From assembly GCF_035474595.1 (NCBI RefSeq), contig NZ_DATIND010000046.1, positions 124,001 to 188,000 of the forward strand: a stretch of DNA of 64,000 nt, given 5' to 3'. The DNA is from Longimicrobium sp. GTDB taxonomy: Bacteria > Gemmatimonadota > Gemmatimonadetes > Longimicrobiales > Longimicrobiaceae. The notes under the pieces were generated by a model. That model did no database searches. It saw nothing but the letters and a program-made list of their open reading frames with translations, and was not told the DNA's origin. Shown in pieces: positions 41,374 through 50,322 of this stretch; positions within the stretch are counted from its first letter, which is position 1, and each line of letters begins with the position of its first letter. The translations under genes and the position numbers were made by a program.

Positions 41374-42336
41374 CTACGCCGGCATCAGCTCCCGCAGGCG
41401 CTTGGGCTCGTCGCCCAGCCAGTCCGGGTTGCTGGCCGTGGCGTCGAAGATCGACGAGGTCTTGAACGGCTCGAAGCGGCCCCGCGCGGCGGCCTCGGCC
41501 GTCCTCGCCAGGAGCGCACCCACCTGCGCGGCGTCCATCGGGCGGAAGCTTTCGGCGGCGGTGATGGCCTGGTCCAGGACCTCCATGCTGTCGCAGCCGG
41601 TGATCACCACGCTCGTCGGCAGGTTCAGTGCATAGTGCAGGCATTCCGTCGCCGTCACCGTGCCCGACTTGAGGATGATCCCGTTCGCCATGCTCTTCAT
41701 CCCCAGCACGCCGATCCCCTGCCGCTGCAGTTCGGGCACCACCAGCCGCTCGAAGCTGCGGTAGTGCGCGTCCATCACGTTCAGCGGCATCTGCGCGGCG
41801 TCGAAGGTGAAGCCGTGCTCGCGCGCCACCTCCAGCATGTGCAGGTGGATGTGCGGGTCCTTGTGCCCGGTGAAGCCGATGTAGCGCACCTTCCCGGCCG
41901 CCTTGGCCTCGAGGAGCGCCGCGTGCGCGCCGTTCTCGTCGAACACGCGGTGCGGGTCCTCGTAGCGGATGATCTCGTGGTGCTGCACCAGGTCCACGTA
42001 GTCCGTCTTCAGCCGCTCCAGCGACTCGTCCAGCTGCCGCGCGGCCGCCTTCCGCGAGCGGCCGTCGATCTTCGTCATCAGGAACACCTTCTGCCGGTAT
42101 CCGTCCTTCAGCGCCTTTCCCATCCGCCGCTCGCTGGCGCCCTCGTTGTAGTCCCACGAGTTGTCCATGAAGGTCACGCCGCGGTCGATGGCGCTGCGCA
42201 CGATGCGGATCGCCAGCTCCTTGTCCACCGACGGCAGCGCCAGGTGCCAGCCGCCCAGCCCGATGGCGGACACGCGCTCGCCCGTGCGGCCGAGCGTGCG
42301 GTACGGCATGGACGTATTCTGCGCGCTCTCCGCCAT
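41374..42336 (-). CDS. Aldo/keto reductase (320 aa)
   Basis: Starts MAESAQNTSMPYRTLGRTGE after CCAGGAGACCCCC. The (beta/alpha)8 reductase signature is present: Asp in VTFMDNSWDYNEG, catalytic Tyr in the same segment (WDYNEG), Lys in FLMTKIDGR and His in LVQHHEI. NADPH-dependent reductase of a carbonyl substrate; an AKR14/YgdS-like or oxidative-stress role is possible but not defined. Single gene, divergent from the NAGPA-like gene. Confidence 0.9.
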   Translation of the reverse strand: MAESAQNTSMPYRTLGRTGERVSAIGLGGWHLALPSVDKELAIRIVRSAIDRGVTFMDNSWDYNEGASERRMGKALKDGYRQKVFLMTKIDGRSRKAAARQLDESLERLKTDYVDLVQHHEIIRYEDPHRVFDENGAHAALLEAKAAGKVRYIGFTGHKDPHIHLHMLEVAREHGFTFDAAQMPLNVMDAHYRSFERLVVPELQRQGIGVLGMKSMANGIILKSGTVTATECLHYALNLPTSVVITGCDSMEVLDQAITAAESFRPMDAAQVGALLARTAEAAARGRFEPFKTSSIFDATASNPDWLGDEPKRLRELMPA

Positions 42337-42476
42337 GGGGGTCTCCTGGTTGGGGATGGGTCGCCTGCCCGCTCCGTCCGCCGCCGGTGCCAGATCCGGT
42401 CCAGCACACGAACAATGGGTACGATGAGATGCGGGATGCAATGGACTGCATCGGGAGATGGTGGGTAGATTGGGGG

Positions 42477-43307
42477 ATGATGAGCCGATTCTCCCGCCTT
42501 CCGATCTTCGTCTTGCCGCTCCTCGCGCTCGCGGCCTTCCGCTGCACCGCGCGCGATGCGGATGCCGAAACGACGACGCGGCAGCCGGAGATGCGCTGCC
42601 GCGCGCGGACGATCGCCGGCGCGCGCTACCGCGTCTGCGAGCTTCCGCCCGCGGCGTTGGGCAGGCTGCGCCTCCTCGCCCGCGACGCGCAGGGCCGTCC
42701 GTGGCGCACCATCGAGCGGCTCGATGCCGGGCTCCACGCGCGCGGCGAGCGCCTCCAGTTCGCCATGAACGCGGGGATCTACGAACGGCCGGACTCCGCG
42801 ACGGGGCTGCTGGTCGCGGACGGCGGGCGGACCTACACGCGGCTGAACGTGTCGCCCGGCCCGCCGAATCCCTGCCGCACGGCCAACTTCTACTGCCCGC
42901 CCAACGGCGTCTTCTTCGTCGCCGGCGGCCGCGCGGCGGTCCTCTCCACCGCCGATTTCGCGCGGCGTCCGCGGACCGCGCCCGCGGTGGAGATGGCGAC
43001 GCAGTCCGGTCCGCTGCTCGTCCGCCGCGGCGCGCTGGCGCAGGCGTTCGACCCGCACGGCCGCTCGCGCACCATCCGCAACGGCGTCTGCGTCCGCGCC
43101 GACGGCACCGTCGTCTTCGCCATCTCCGACGACGGGGTCACGCTGTACGAGCTCGCGACCGCCTTCCGCGACGCGCTCGCCTGTCCTGACGCGCTCTACC
43201 TCGACGGCACCATCTCCGCCCTCTACACCGGCGCGGATCTCCCGCCCCAGCGCCACGACTTCTCCGCCATGTTCGCCGTGACCGAGCCGATCGCGGGGCG
43301 CCGCTGA
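42477..43307 (+). CDS. Phosphodiester glycosidase (NAGPA/DUF2233)-family exported protein (276 aa)
   Basis: N-terminal signal MMSRFSRLPIFVLPLLALAA. Conserved fold features: FAMNAGIYERPD, PPNGVFFVAGGRAAVLST, ATQSGPLLV, NGVCVRADGTVVFAISDDG and DALYLDGTISALY with the Asp typical of the family. Members hydrolyse phosphodiester-linked sugars, for example N-acetylglucosamine-1-phosphodiester; the natural bacterial substrate is unknown but may be cell-envelope glycans. The ATG at 42480 is an equally good start. Confidence 0.82.
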   Translation: MMSRFSRLPIFVLPLLALAAFRCTARDADAETTTRQPEMRCRARTIAGARYRVCELPPAALGRLRLLARDAQGRPWRTIERLDAGLHARGERLQFAMNAGIYERPDSATGLLVADGGRTYTRLNVSPGPPNPCRTANFYCPPNGVFFVAGGRAAVLSTADFARRPRTAPAVEMATQSGPLLVRRGALAQAFDPHGRSRTIRNGVCVRADGTVVFAISDDGVTLYELATAFRDALACPDALYLDGTISALYTGADLPPQRHDFSAMFAVTEPIAGRR

Positions 43308-43350
43308 CGCCGGCTATCAAACGAGGCTCTCTCATCGACATCCCCCGAAA

Positions 43351-43420
43351 GACGTCATCCTGAGGCCGCCTACACGCAACTCGTCTCACACCATTGGTTG
43401 CAGGCCGAAGGATCTATAAC
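43351..43420 (-). repeat. Interspersed palindromic repeat, family B, copy 2
   Basis: GACGTCATCCTGAGGCCGCC on one end and TTGCAGGCCGAAGGATCTAT on the other, variable centre. Inverted relative to copy 3, about 95 bp away. Confidence 0.85.
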
Positions 43421-43513
43421 CGACGCAGCACGTCCATTTCCGAAGTCGCTCCGACCTGCTTCCGCATACCACGCCACGGCATCGGCGCGTCTCCGAAGCC
43501 GACGTGCGGCCGT

Positions 43514-43585
43514 GGTTATAGATCCTTCGGCCTGCAATCGTTCGTGCAGAGGCAGGGTCGGTGTGGCCGGCCTCAGGATGACGTC
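43514..43585 (+). repeat. Interspersed palindromic repeat, family B, copy 3
   Basis: GGTTATAGATCCTTCGGCCT at the left, GGCCTCAGGATGACGTC at the right. With copy 2 it forms an inverted pair in the 43308-43736 gap, which has no gene. Confidence 0.85.
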
Positions 43586-43736
43586 TCCTTGGGGTTCGTG
43601 GCGGTGGTAAAGCCCCGAGATGCTCGACGGCTGCGGGGTGGGGATTGCGCCGTTTGCTATGTTGCGTCCGGCGGCGGCGTGCCCCGTGCGGGCCGCGCGG
43701 AGACCGGCATGACGACGAGCAACGGATCGGGGTGAG

Positions 43737-44828
43737 ATGGAGATCGGGGTCTACACGTTCGCGGAGGTCGGGCGCGACCCGGTGACGGGCGATACCCTCG
43801 GCGCCGGGCGGCGGCTGCGGGAGCTGCTGGAGGAGATCGAGCTGGCGGACCAGGTGGGGCTGGACGTGTTCGGCGTGGGCGAGCACCACCGCCCCGACTA
43901 CGCCGTCTCCGCGCCGGCCATCGTGCTGGCCGCCGCGGCCGGGCGCACCGAGCGCATCCGGCTGACCAGCGCCGTCACCGTGCTCAGCTCCGACGACCCG
44001 GTGCGCGTTTTCCAGCAGTTCGCCACGCTGGACCTGCTTTCCGGCGGGCGGGCGGAGATCATGGCCGGGCGCGGCTCGTTCATCGAGTCGTTCCCGCTCT
44101 TCGGCCACGACCTGCGCGACTACGACGCGCTGTTCGGCGAGAAGCTGGAGCTGCTGCTGAAGCTCCGCGATTCCGAGCGCGTCACCTGGAGCGGCCGCCA
44201 CCGCGCCGCGCTCGCCGACCAGCCCGTGTACCCGCGGCCGCAGCAGGACCCGCTCCCGGTCTGGATCGCGGCGGGCGGCACGCCGCAGTCCGTCGCGCGC
44301 GCGGGGACGCTGGGGCTGCCGCTGGCGCTGGCCATCATCGGCGGCGCGCCGGAGCGCTTCGCTCCGCTCATCGAGCTGTACCGCGAGGCCGCGCGCCGCG
44401 CCGGGCACGACCCCGCGCGCCTGGCCGTCGGCATCAACTCGCACGCGTTCATCGCAGACGATTCCCAGGAGGCGGCGGACGCGTTCTACCCGTCGTACGC
44501 CGAGACGATGACGCGCATCGGGCGCGAGCGCGGGTGGCCGCCCACCACCCGGCAGCAGTTCGAGGCACAGCGCTCGCCGCGCGGCGCGCTGCTGGTGGGC
44601 AGCCCGCAGGAGGTGATCGACAAGGTGCTGTTCCAGCGCGAGATCTTCGGCCACCGGCGCTTCCTGGCCCAGCTCACCGTCGGCCCCATGCCGCACGCGA
44701 AGGTGATGCGGGCCATCGAGCTGCTGGGCACCGTCGTCGCCCCCGCCGTCCGCGCGGCGACGCAGGAGGAGCGGCCGTCGGCGGATGAGTCGCCGCCTGC
44801 CAAGACGGAGGCCGCACCGGCGGAGTGA
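43737..44828 (+). CDS. LLM-class flavin-dependent oxidoreductase (363 aa)
   Basis: Luciferase-like monooxygenase fold: [20 protein letters not shown] opens the barrel, [20 protein letters not shown] carries the typical EHH motif of the active-site rim, and [11 protein letters not shown] follows. The C-terminal part ends with a charged tail ([20 protein letters not shown]). Uses FMNH2 or F420; the substrate is unknown. Start chosen at ATG 43737; a short ribosome site (GGGGTGAG) precedes it. The small gene at 44895 follows on the same strand. Confidence 0.87.
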   Translation: MEIGVYTFAEVGRDPVTGDTLGAGRRLRELLEEIELADQVGLDVFGVGEHHRPDYAVSAPAIVLAAAAGRTERIRLTSAVTVLSSDDPVRVFQQFATLDLLSGGRAEIMAGRGSFIESFPLFGHDLRDYDALFGEKLELLLKLRDSERVTWSGRHRAALADQPVYPRPQQDPLPVWIAAGGTPQSVARAGTLGLPLALAIIGGAPERFAPLIELYREAARRAGHDPARLAVGINSHAFIADDSQEAADAFYPSYAETMTRIGRERGWPPTTRQQFEAQRSPRGALLVGSPQEVIDKVLFQREIFGHRRFLAQLTVGPMPHAKVMRAIELLGTVVAPAVRAATQEERPSADESPPAKTEAAPAE

Positions 44829-44894
44829 GCCTGTCGCGAAAGGCGCGGAAGGGGCTGATACGTTTCCGGCGCCGGACCTGCGTCCCCCGCGCCC

Positions 44895-45080
44895 ATGGTG
44901 TATCCCTCTGACGACCGCGACCTGCGCGCCCGGATCCTGGCGCAACGCTCCCGCGAGCTCCGCAACCGCGTCGCCACACGCGAAGCGGGGCCGGCCGAGG
45001 CGATCCGCGGCATCCAGCAGCTGCTGGACGAGGCCGAGGAGCTGCTGCGGAGGAAACCGGACGCCCGGGGGGGCGAATAG
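44895..45080 (+). CDS. Small helical protein (61 aa)
   Basis: MVYPSDDRDLRARILAQRSR is followed by a helix EAIRGIQQLLDEAEELLRRK and a Gly-rich end. Charged and soluble. It is 66 bp after the LLM gene and could be co-transcribed with it. No family recognised. Confidence 0.5.
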   Translation: MVYPSDDRDLRARILAQRSRELRNRVATREAGPAEAIRGIQQLLDEAEELLRRKPDARGGE

Positions 45081-45160
45081 CGGACGTGGACGGGCGCGGC
45101 AGAACGGCCCCGAGCCCGCCGCACGTCTGACGCGCCGTCATGAAACGATGCATCCAAGCG

Positions 45161-45206
45161 GAGAAGCAGAGGAGCGGAGATCCCTCTCTGCTCCTCCGCT
45201 TCTCTG
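45161..45206. terminator. Long purine-rich inverted repeat at convergent junction (3)
   Basis: GAGAAGCAGAGGAGCGGAGA pairs with TCTCTGCTCCTCCGCTTCTC with two mismatches and a very short loop. It lies between the small plus-strand gene and the minus-strand gene at 45395. Confidence 0.7.
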
Positions 45207-45291
45207 TTCGAGCCCGCCTTTCCTGAGTCGCCCCCGCGTTGTGCGCGTCCAAAGAGATTCAAGGACGAGCCGTAGCCGTGGGCGAGCCGAA

Positions 45292-45362
45292 CAGCCTCGC
45301 GCAGTTTGCGAGGCTTCCCGTGGCTGTTGCTGCGACGCTGCGACTTCATTCAGTCGCCGGTG
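45292..45362 (+). repeat. REP element copy 6 (with internal expansion)
   Basis: The second hairpin is expanded: TGCTGCGACGCTGCGACTTC replaces TGCTGCGACTTC and a further ATTC is inserted in the loop. Linker GTGG. All else matches copy 5. Confidence 0.88.
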
Positions 45363-45394
45363 ACTGGCCGCGCCGGAACTGTCCTTCAGGTGGA

Positions 45395-46069
45395 TCAGGG
45401 TTCCGGCGGCGTGGGCGGGGTGATCCACACGCCCAGGGGGACGCGGACCCCGCGCCAGGTCACTACCTCCCCCGTCTCCTCCGCCCCGCCGATCCGCACG
45501 GCGGCGATGCTGCGCACCCCGCGCACGTGCTCGGGCGAGAGCCACGCGCCCACCGACGCGTCCCACACCTCGGCGCGCCCGCCGGCAATCGTGGCGCACG
45601 CCTCGTGGTAGGCGGCGCCCTCGCCGGCCCACGCGGGCGAGGCGCCGGAGCCGTTCCATCGCCCCAGCCAGTGCAGGTAGTGGTGCCGCTCCTGCCGCTG
45701 CACCAGCTGCACGGGCACGGCGCGCACCCCCCGCGCGCGGAACGCCTCCCGCGTCATGAAGGCGTGCGCGCCGCAGTCCAGCTCGTCCGCGCGGACGGCC
45801 TCGCACCAGTGCAGCGGCCACCGCGACGGCCCCCACGGCCACCGCCGGGGGATCCACCCCGGCCCGCCGTGGCCCTGCCAGAACGAGCGGTCCATGGCCA
45901 GGAACCAGGCCCGCGCCGCGGTGCAGCAGTTGCCGCCGTGGTGGGCCAGGCTCGAAGGGTTGCACGCGGCCCACGGCGCCCAGTCGGCGCCGGGTTCGAT
46001 CGCCGGCGCGGCGGGGGCGGGGTGCGCCGCGTGCGGGCGTCTCGCGCGGGTCTCAGCAGCAGGCGTCAT
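45395..46069 (-). CDS. Unrecognised protein with possible Cys-His-Asp (transglutaminase-like) triad (224 aa)
   Basis: ATG 46069 gives a 17-bp overlap with the upstream fusion gene, so the two are co-translated. Candidate catalytic residues in the order of papain/transglutaminase folds: Cys in ELDCGAHAFM, His in AAYHEACATI, Asp in AEVWDASVGAW. The N-terminal region has a conserved-looking HHGGNCCTAARAWFLAMD and a W-rich patch. No family name is certain. It probably acts on the product of the ATP-grasp/decarboxylase partner, for example as an amide- or ester-forming or hydrolysing enzyme. Confidence 0.6.
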   Translation of the reverse strand: MTPAAETRARRPHAAHPAPAAPAIEPGADWAPWAACNPSSLAHHGGNCCTAARAWFLAMDRSFWQGHGGPGWIPRRWPWGPSRWPLHWCEAVRADELDCGAHAFMTREAFRARGVRAVPVQLVQRQERHHYLHWLGRWNGSGASPAWAGEGAAYHEACATIAGGRAEVWDASVGAWLSPEHVRGVRSIAAVRIGGAEETGEVVTWRGVRVPLGVWITPPTPPEP

Positions 46070-48368
46070 CCAGCACTCCGCGTCCAAAGTTGTAGGCCAT
46101 GCTGGCGTCGTACGCGCCCGCGTCACCGATCACCAGCCGGTCGCCGGCGGCGAGGTCGTCCGGGAGCGCCAGGTCGCTGGCCAGGATGTCGGTTTCCATG
46201 CAGATGCGGCCCAGCAGCCGGTCGCCGCGGCCGCCCAGCGGCTCCCACGCGCCGCCGCGCCCGCAGGCGAAGACGCGGTGGGGATAGAAGGGCGCCATCG
46301 GCAGGTCCGAGATGGCGGCGTCGACCACCGCCTCCACCGCGCCGCCGCGGGCGCGGCGCACCTCCAGCACCGTGGTCACCAGCGCCATCGCGGGCTGCGC
46401 CATCGCCTTCCCCGGCTCCACCACGAAGCGCTCCAGCGCGGGAAGCGCCTCCGCCGCGGCCGCCATCATCCGGGGGAGCGAGGGAACGAGCTCGCGGTCG
46501 AAGTCGTCGGGGAACCATCCCCCGCCCACGTCCAGGCAGCGAACGGGGCGTCCCACGCCGTCCTGGATGGCCGCCGCCCAGTGCAGCACCCCCTCGAACG
46601 TCTCGAACCACCGCGCCGGCCCCAGCACGTCGCTGGCGAAGTGGAAGTGCAGCCCCAGCGCCTGCCCGGCGGGGAGCGCACGGAGGAGCGCCAGCGTCTC
46701 GGCGAAGCGCTCGGGCGCGCCCAGGCTGGCCCCGAAGCGCGACAGCTCCAGCGTGGCCGGGCGCAGCCGCAGCCCCAGGTAGCGGGCCCGCGGCCGCCCT
46801 TCCTTCAGCCAGAGCGCCAGGTTCTGCGGCGAGTCGGCGAAGGCGGCCACCATCTCGCCGTCCGGCTCGGGCCCGGCGGGCCAGCGCGGCGCCGGCCCGT
46901 TCAGCACCACCCGCTCGAACGGAAATCCCGCCGCCAGCGCCTGCCGCATCTCCGCCGCGCTGATCACCTCCGCGAACATCCCCGACGCTTCCGCCATGGC
47001 CAGCAGCGAGGGGTGGGGATTGGTCTTCACGCTGTACCCGAAGCCCAGCTCCACGCGCCCCCCCGCGCCGGCCGCCAGCGCGCGCTCCACCCGCGCGAAG
47101 CGCTCCCGCGCGGTGCGGGGGAGGAGGATGCGGCGCGGCGTGGGCAGCTCGCCGGCCAGCGCCTCGTCCAGGTCCCACTGCAGGGTGGCGGGCACCTCGG
47201 GGGCGGGGCGCCGCCGCGGGGCCGGCTTCTTCCCGTTGGCGCGCGGCTCGGGAGTGGTGTCGCCGCCGCGCGTCTCGGCCAGCCGGCGGGCCAGGTCCGG
47301 CATCCCCGACGGGTGCTTGGAGCCCGCGCGGCCGTCGTCCACCGGGTCGCGCACGGCGGGGAGCGGGTAGGCGGGAAGGATGGGGATCTCCATCACCACC
47401 CGCGTGAACTGCCGGCCGCGGAAGGGCGCGGCGGCGGGCGCGCCGAACCCGGCGGCCTGGAGGAGGCGCGCGGGAAGGTTGTGCCCGGCGAACGAGGCGG
47501 CGTGGATCCACGCGGGAAAGCGCGGGTTCCAGTCGATCAGGTGCATGGTCCCGTCCAGCGCGCGGACGTATTCCAGCTCGCCGCCGCCCGTCCACTCCAG
47601 CTCCGCCAGCACCTCGCGCAGCGGTTCGGCGATGGCGGGGTCCACCGGGCCCACGGCGCCGGCCCATGTCTTTCCCTCGTGCGTCTGCGTGTGCTTGCGC
47701 ATGTGCACGCAGTCCAGCAGTTCGCCCCGCCAGGCGCAGAACGCCACCGACTCTTCGGCGCCGGGCACGTGGCGCTGCACGAACAGGCTCTCCGTCCCCC
47801 AGATCTCGGAGAGGAAGGAGCGTGCGTGGCGGAACGAGGGCCAGTCGAGCGCGGGCATGGCCTCGTAGTTGGGGCCCTTCACCCACACCCGCCACCCGTG
47901 CTCGCGGCAGAAGCCGTGCAGCTCCCAGTCGGCCCGGCCGGCGGAGAGGAACGGGGGGATGGTGAAGGGGAGGAGCGCGGCCGCGGCCTCGATGGCGGGC
48001 TTGGCCACGCGGCGCAGCGACTCGCGCGGCGGCACCAGCGCGCCGTCGTCCGCGCCCAGGAAGGCGGACACGAACTCCACCTCCAGGTCCTGCCCGGGAA
48101 GCCAGACGGCGCCCCGGTCCAGCACCTCGCGGATGGCGGCCTGGTAGACGGGAAGGCGCATCTCCTTCCACGGCCGCTGCAGCCACACCTCGTCGAACAC
48201 CTCGCTGTGCAGCCCGGAGCTTTCCACCCCGTAGTCCACCGCCACCAGCCGCGCGTGCGGGTACGCCTCGCGCAGCGAGCGCGCCACGCCCAGCCCCGGC
48301 GACGGGTTGGGGCCGCTGTGCACGCCGGACAGGTAGCAGGTGAGCGGCGGGTGGGAATCTCGTGGCAT
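46053..48368 (-). CDS. ATP-grasp / PLP-dependent (group IV) decarboxylase fusion protein (771 aa)
   Basis: The N-terminal 350 residues resemble an ATP-grasp ligase: SGVHSGPNPSPGLGVARSLR, FVQRHVPGAEESVAFCAWRG and LIDWNPRFPAW. Residues about 395-771 are a fold-III PLP enzyme like DAP/ornithine decarboxylases: YSVKTNPHPSLLAMAEASGM (PLP Lys near 447), GLHFHFAS, LDVGGGWFPDDFD, VEPGKAMAQ, and the C-terminal GRICMETDIL plus GAYDASMAYNFGRG. Ends CC. It would activate and couple an amino or carboxy group and decarboxylate an amino acid, i.e. peptide/polyamine-like natural product synthesis. Start MPRDSHPPLTCYLSGVHS at 48368 preferred over 48440. Confidence 0.82.
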   Translation of the reverse strand: MPRDSHPPLTCYLSGVHSGPNPSPGLGVARSLREAYPHARLVAVDYGVESSGLHSEVFDEVWLQRPWKEMRLPVYQAAIREVLDRGAVWLPGQDLEVEFVSAFLGADDGALVPPRESLRRVAKPAIEAAAALLPFTIPPFLSAGRADWELHGFCREHGWRVWVKGPNYEAMPALDWPSFRHARSFLSEIWGTESLFVQRHVPGAEESVAFCAWRGELLDCVHMRKHTQTHEGKTWAGAVGPVDPAIAEPLREVLAELEWTGGGELEYVRALDGTMHLIDWNPRFPAWIHAASFAGHNLPARLLQAAGFGAPAAAPFRGRQFTRVVMEIPILPAYPLPAVRDPVDDGRAGSKHPSGMPDLARRLAETRGGDTTPEPRANGKKPAPRRRPAPEVPATLQWDLDEALAGELPTPRRILLPRTARERFARVERALAAGAGGRVELGFGYSVKTNPHPSLLAMAEASGMFAEVISAAEMRQALAAGFPFERVVLNGPAPRWPAGPEPDGEMVAAFADSPQNLALWLKEGRPRARYLGLRLRPATLELSRFGASLGAPERFAETLALLRALPAGQALGLHFHFASDVLGPARWFETFEGVLHWAAAIQDGVGRPVRCLDVGGGWFPDDFDRELVPSLPRMMAAAAEALPALERFVVEPGKAMAQPAMALVTTVLEVRRARGGAVEAVVDAAISDLPMAPFYPHRVFACGRGGAWEPLGGRGDRLLGRICMETDILASDLALPDDLAAGDRLVIGDAGAYDASMAYNFGRGVLDDACC

Positions 48369-48804
48369 CCAGGCTCCGCGGGTGGAATGGAGGGCGGCGT
48401 GCGCGACCGGCCCGCGCCGCAGGACACGCCGAAGCCGCACCGCCCGTGTGGGGGAGTGGAGCGGCTGCGCACTTCCCGCATGTGGCCGGACCGCCGGAAG
48501 CTCCCGGAGTGTTCAGGCCGTCATCAAGATGCAAAAAATAAAAATCCAACTCGGGCTCCCGCTCCGCAGCAGGCGCGCCGCCCGATCCGCAGCGCCGCCC
48601 GCCACCCTCGCAGCAGGGCCCGGGGAGCAGGATGGCAAGAAATCGGCCCGTATGGATGGGTGCGCCCCGCGGCACGGCGCATCGCGAGGGATGGAGATCG
48701 GAGTGCGCGGGGAGCGGCGTCTCCCGCTGGAAGCCGCGGGACCGTAGCTTGTGCCCGGAGCACTCACGCACTCACGCACTTCGCACTTTCGCACTTTCGC
48801 ACTC
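48369..48804. promoter_or_regulatory. Spacer upstream of decarboxylase and HipA genes
   Basis: Divergent intergenic region without a gene. On the minus strand an AT-rich patch near 48535-48560 contains TTGGAT, a 17-bp spacer and TGATGA, a poor promoter candidate for the fusion gene. At 48762-48804 is a tandem repeat (units CGCACTCA/CGCACTTT, period about 7-8) right before the HipA-like start. Confidence 0.45.
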
Positions 48805-49641
48805 GTGGCCCCTCTCCCGACCTACCTTGCCACCCGCTACCTGCAGCCGCTCCGAGAGGGCGGCTCGCTGCCGGCCATCGTGGACACCGACGGCGGCGGG
48901 CGGTTCGTGGTGAAGTTCCGCGGGGCGGGGCAGGGGGCGAAGGTGCTCGTGGCCGAGCTGGTGGTGGGGATGCTGGCGGGGGCGCTCGGATTTCCCGTTC
49001 CCGAGCTGGCGCTGGTCGAGGTGCCGCCGCCCTTCGGCCGCACCGAGCCCGATCCCGAGATCCAGGACATCCTGCGGAAGAGCCACGGGCTGAACGTGGG
49101 GCTGCGCTACCTGGACGGCGCCTTCAACTTCGACGGCTTCGCGGCGGGTGACCTCATCACCCCCGCGTTCGCGGCGGAGCTGGTGTGGTTCGATGCGCTG
49201 GTGACCAACGTGGACCGCACGCACCGCAACCCCAACCTGCTGCTGTGGGAGCGCCGCCCGTGGCTCATCGACCACGGCGCCGCGCTGTACGCGCACTACG
49301 ACTGGAAGGGGGTGGATGAAGCGCGCACCCGCACGCCCTTTCCCATGGTGAAGAACCACGTCCTGCTGCGCCTGGCGGGCGACCTGGAGGCGGCGGACGC
49401 GAAGCTCGCGCCGATGCTGACGGACGAGGTGATCGCGGGGGTGATGGAGAACGTGCCGGACTCGCTGCTGCTGGACGAGGTCGCCGGTGCCGAGTTCGAC
49501 TCGGCCGAGGCGGCGCGCGAGCGCTACCGGCGCTACTTCCGCACGCGGCTCACGGCGCCGCGCGCCTTCGCCGCCGAGGCCGCCCGCGCGCGCGATGCGC
49601 TGCTGCGCGAACCGCCCCGCGCCCTCTCCGCACGCCGATGA
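48805..49641 (+). CDS. HipA-like kinase domain protein (279 aa)
   Basis: The frame with VAPLPTYLATRYLQPLREGG uses the GTG at 48805; the ATG at 48751 lies in the tandem repeat and lacks a ribosome site, so the start is uncertain. The kinase shows RFVVKFRGAGQGAKVLVAEL (phosphate-binding strand), the catalytic segment NVDRTHRNPNLLLW and the metal segment LIDHGAAL. HipA-type kinases phosphorylate translation factors and cause growth arrest. Here no HipB-like DNA-binding antitoxin is adjacent; the DUF3037 gene is coupled downstream by ATGA. The likely role is a HipA-DUF3037 pair of unknown target. Confidence 0.82.
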   Translation: MAPLPTYLATRYLQPLREGGSLPAIVDTDGGGRFVVKFRGAGQGAKVLVAELVVGMLAGALGFPVPELALVEVPPPFGRTEPDPEIQDILRKSHGLNVGLRYLDGAFNFDGFAAGDLITPAFAAELVWFDALVTNVDRTHRNPNLLLWERRPWLIDHGAALYAHYDWKGVDEARTRTPFPMVKNHVLLRLAGDLEAADAKLAPMLTDEVIAGVMENVPDSLLLDEVAGAEFDSAEAARERYRRYFRTRLTAPRAFAAEAARARDALLREPPRALSARR

Positions 49642-50024
49642 GCGCCGCGACCGAGTACAACTTCGCGTTCATCCGCGCCGTGGCGCACCCGTACCTGGGC
49701 GTGTTCGTGAACGTGGGCGTGGTGCTGCACGCGCGCACCGCGGGCTTCCTGCGCGCCCGCGTGGTGAGCGACCCGGCCGTGCTGCGCGCCCTGGTCCCCG
49801 GCGCGGACGCCGACCTGCTGGCACGCTATCTGGACGCCTGCCGCGCCATCTGCGACGGCGACCCCGCGGCGGGGCCGGTGGCGCTCGCGCCGACGTCGGA
49901 GCGCTTCCACTGGCTCACCAGCCCGCGCTCCGACGTCATCCAGCCCTCCCCCGTGCACGAAGGCCTCTGCGGCGACCCGCAGACCACGCTCGACGAGCTG
50001 TTCGACGCCTTCGTCAGGCGGTGA
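49638..50024 (+). CDS. DUF3037 family protein (128 aa)
   Basis: ATG overlaps the stop of the HipA-like gene (ATGA), a sign of coupled translation. Family features: EYNFAFIRAVAHPYLGVFVN, VVLHARTAGFLRARVV, ARYLDACRAI and a C-terminal ERFHWLTSPRSDVIQPSPVH. DUF3037 genes commonly accompany HipA-like kinases in soil bacteria and may act as antitoxin or modulator; that is inference from neighbourhood. Soluble, no signal. Confidence 0.85.
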   Translation: MSAATEYNFAFIRAVAHPYLGVFVNVGVVLHARTAGFLRARVVSDPAVLRALVPGADADLLARYLDACRAICDGDPAAGPVALAPTSERFHWLTSPRSDVIQPSPVHEGLCGDPQTTLDELFDAFVRR

Positions 50025-50046
50025 TCCAGACGAGCAGGCACCCTGA

Positions 50047-50117
50047 GAACCAGAGGACCGGAGAACCAGAGACGTCGCCCCGTGGGCCTCGTCTCCGTTC
50101 TCCGGTCCTCTGGTTTC
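50047..50117. terminator. Long purine-rich inverted repeat at convergent junction (4)
   Basis: 27-base arms: GAACCAGAGGACCGGAGAAC on the left (50047-50073) and the complement at 50091-50117, with only one or two mismatches. Between the DUF3037 gene (+) and the unknown gene 50323-51126 (-). Confidence 0.8.
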
Positions 50118-50202
50118 CTGTGTGAAATTCCCGGAGCCCGCCGCCCCTCAGAGCGATTCCGAAAGAAGATTCAGTGCGGCCCGTTGAGTCACGTGCTACC
50201 GC

Positions 50203-50275
50203 GGTTATAGATCCTTCGGCCTGCAACTTACTGTGCAGACGCTGATTACGGTGTGGCCGGCCTCAGGATGACGTC
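50203..50275 (+). repeat. Interspersed palindromic repeat, family B, copy 4
   Basis: GGTTATAGATCCTTCGGCCT at the left and GGCCTCAGGATGACGTC at the right with a unique centre. Confidence 0.85.
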
Positions 50276-50322
50276 GGGCGGGTAGCGCGCTGAAACGCAA
50301 ACGTTCATTTGCGAATCCGGTG

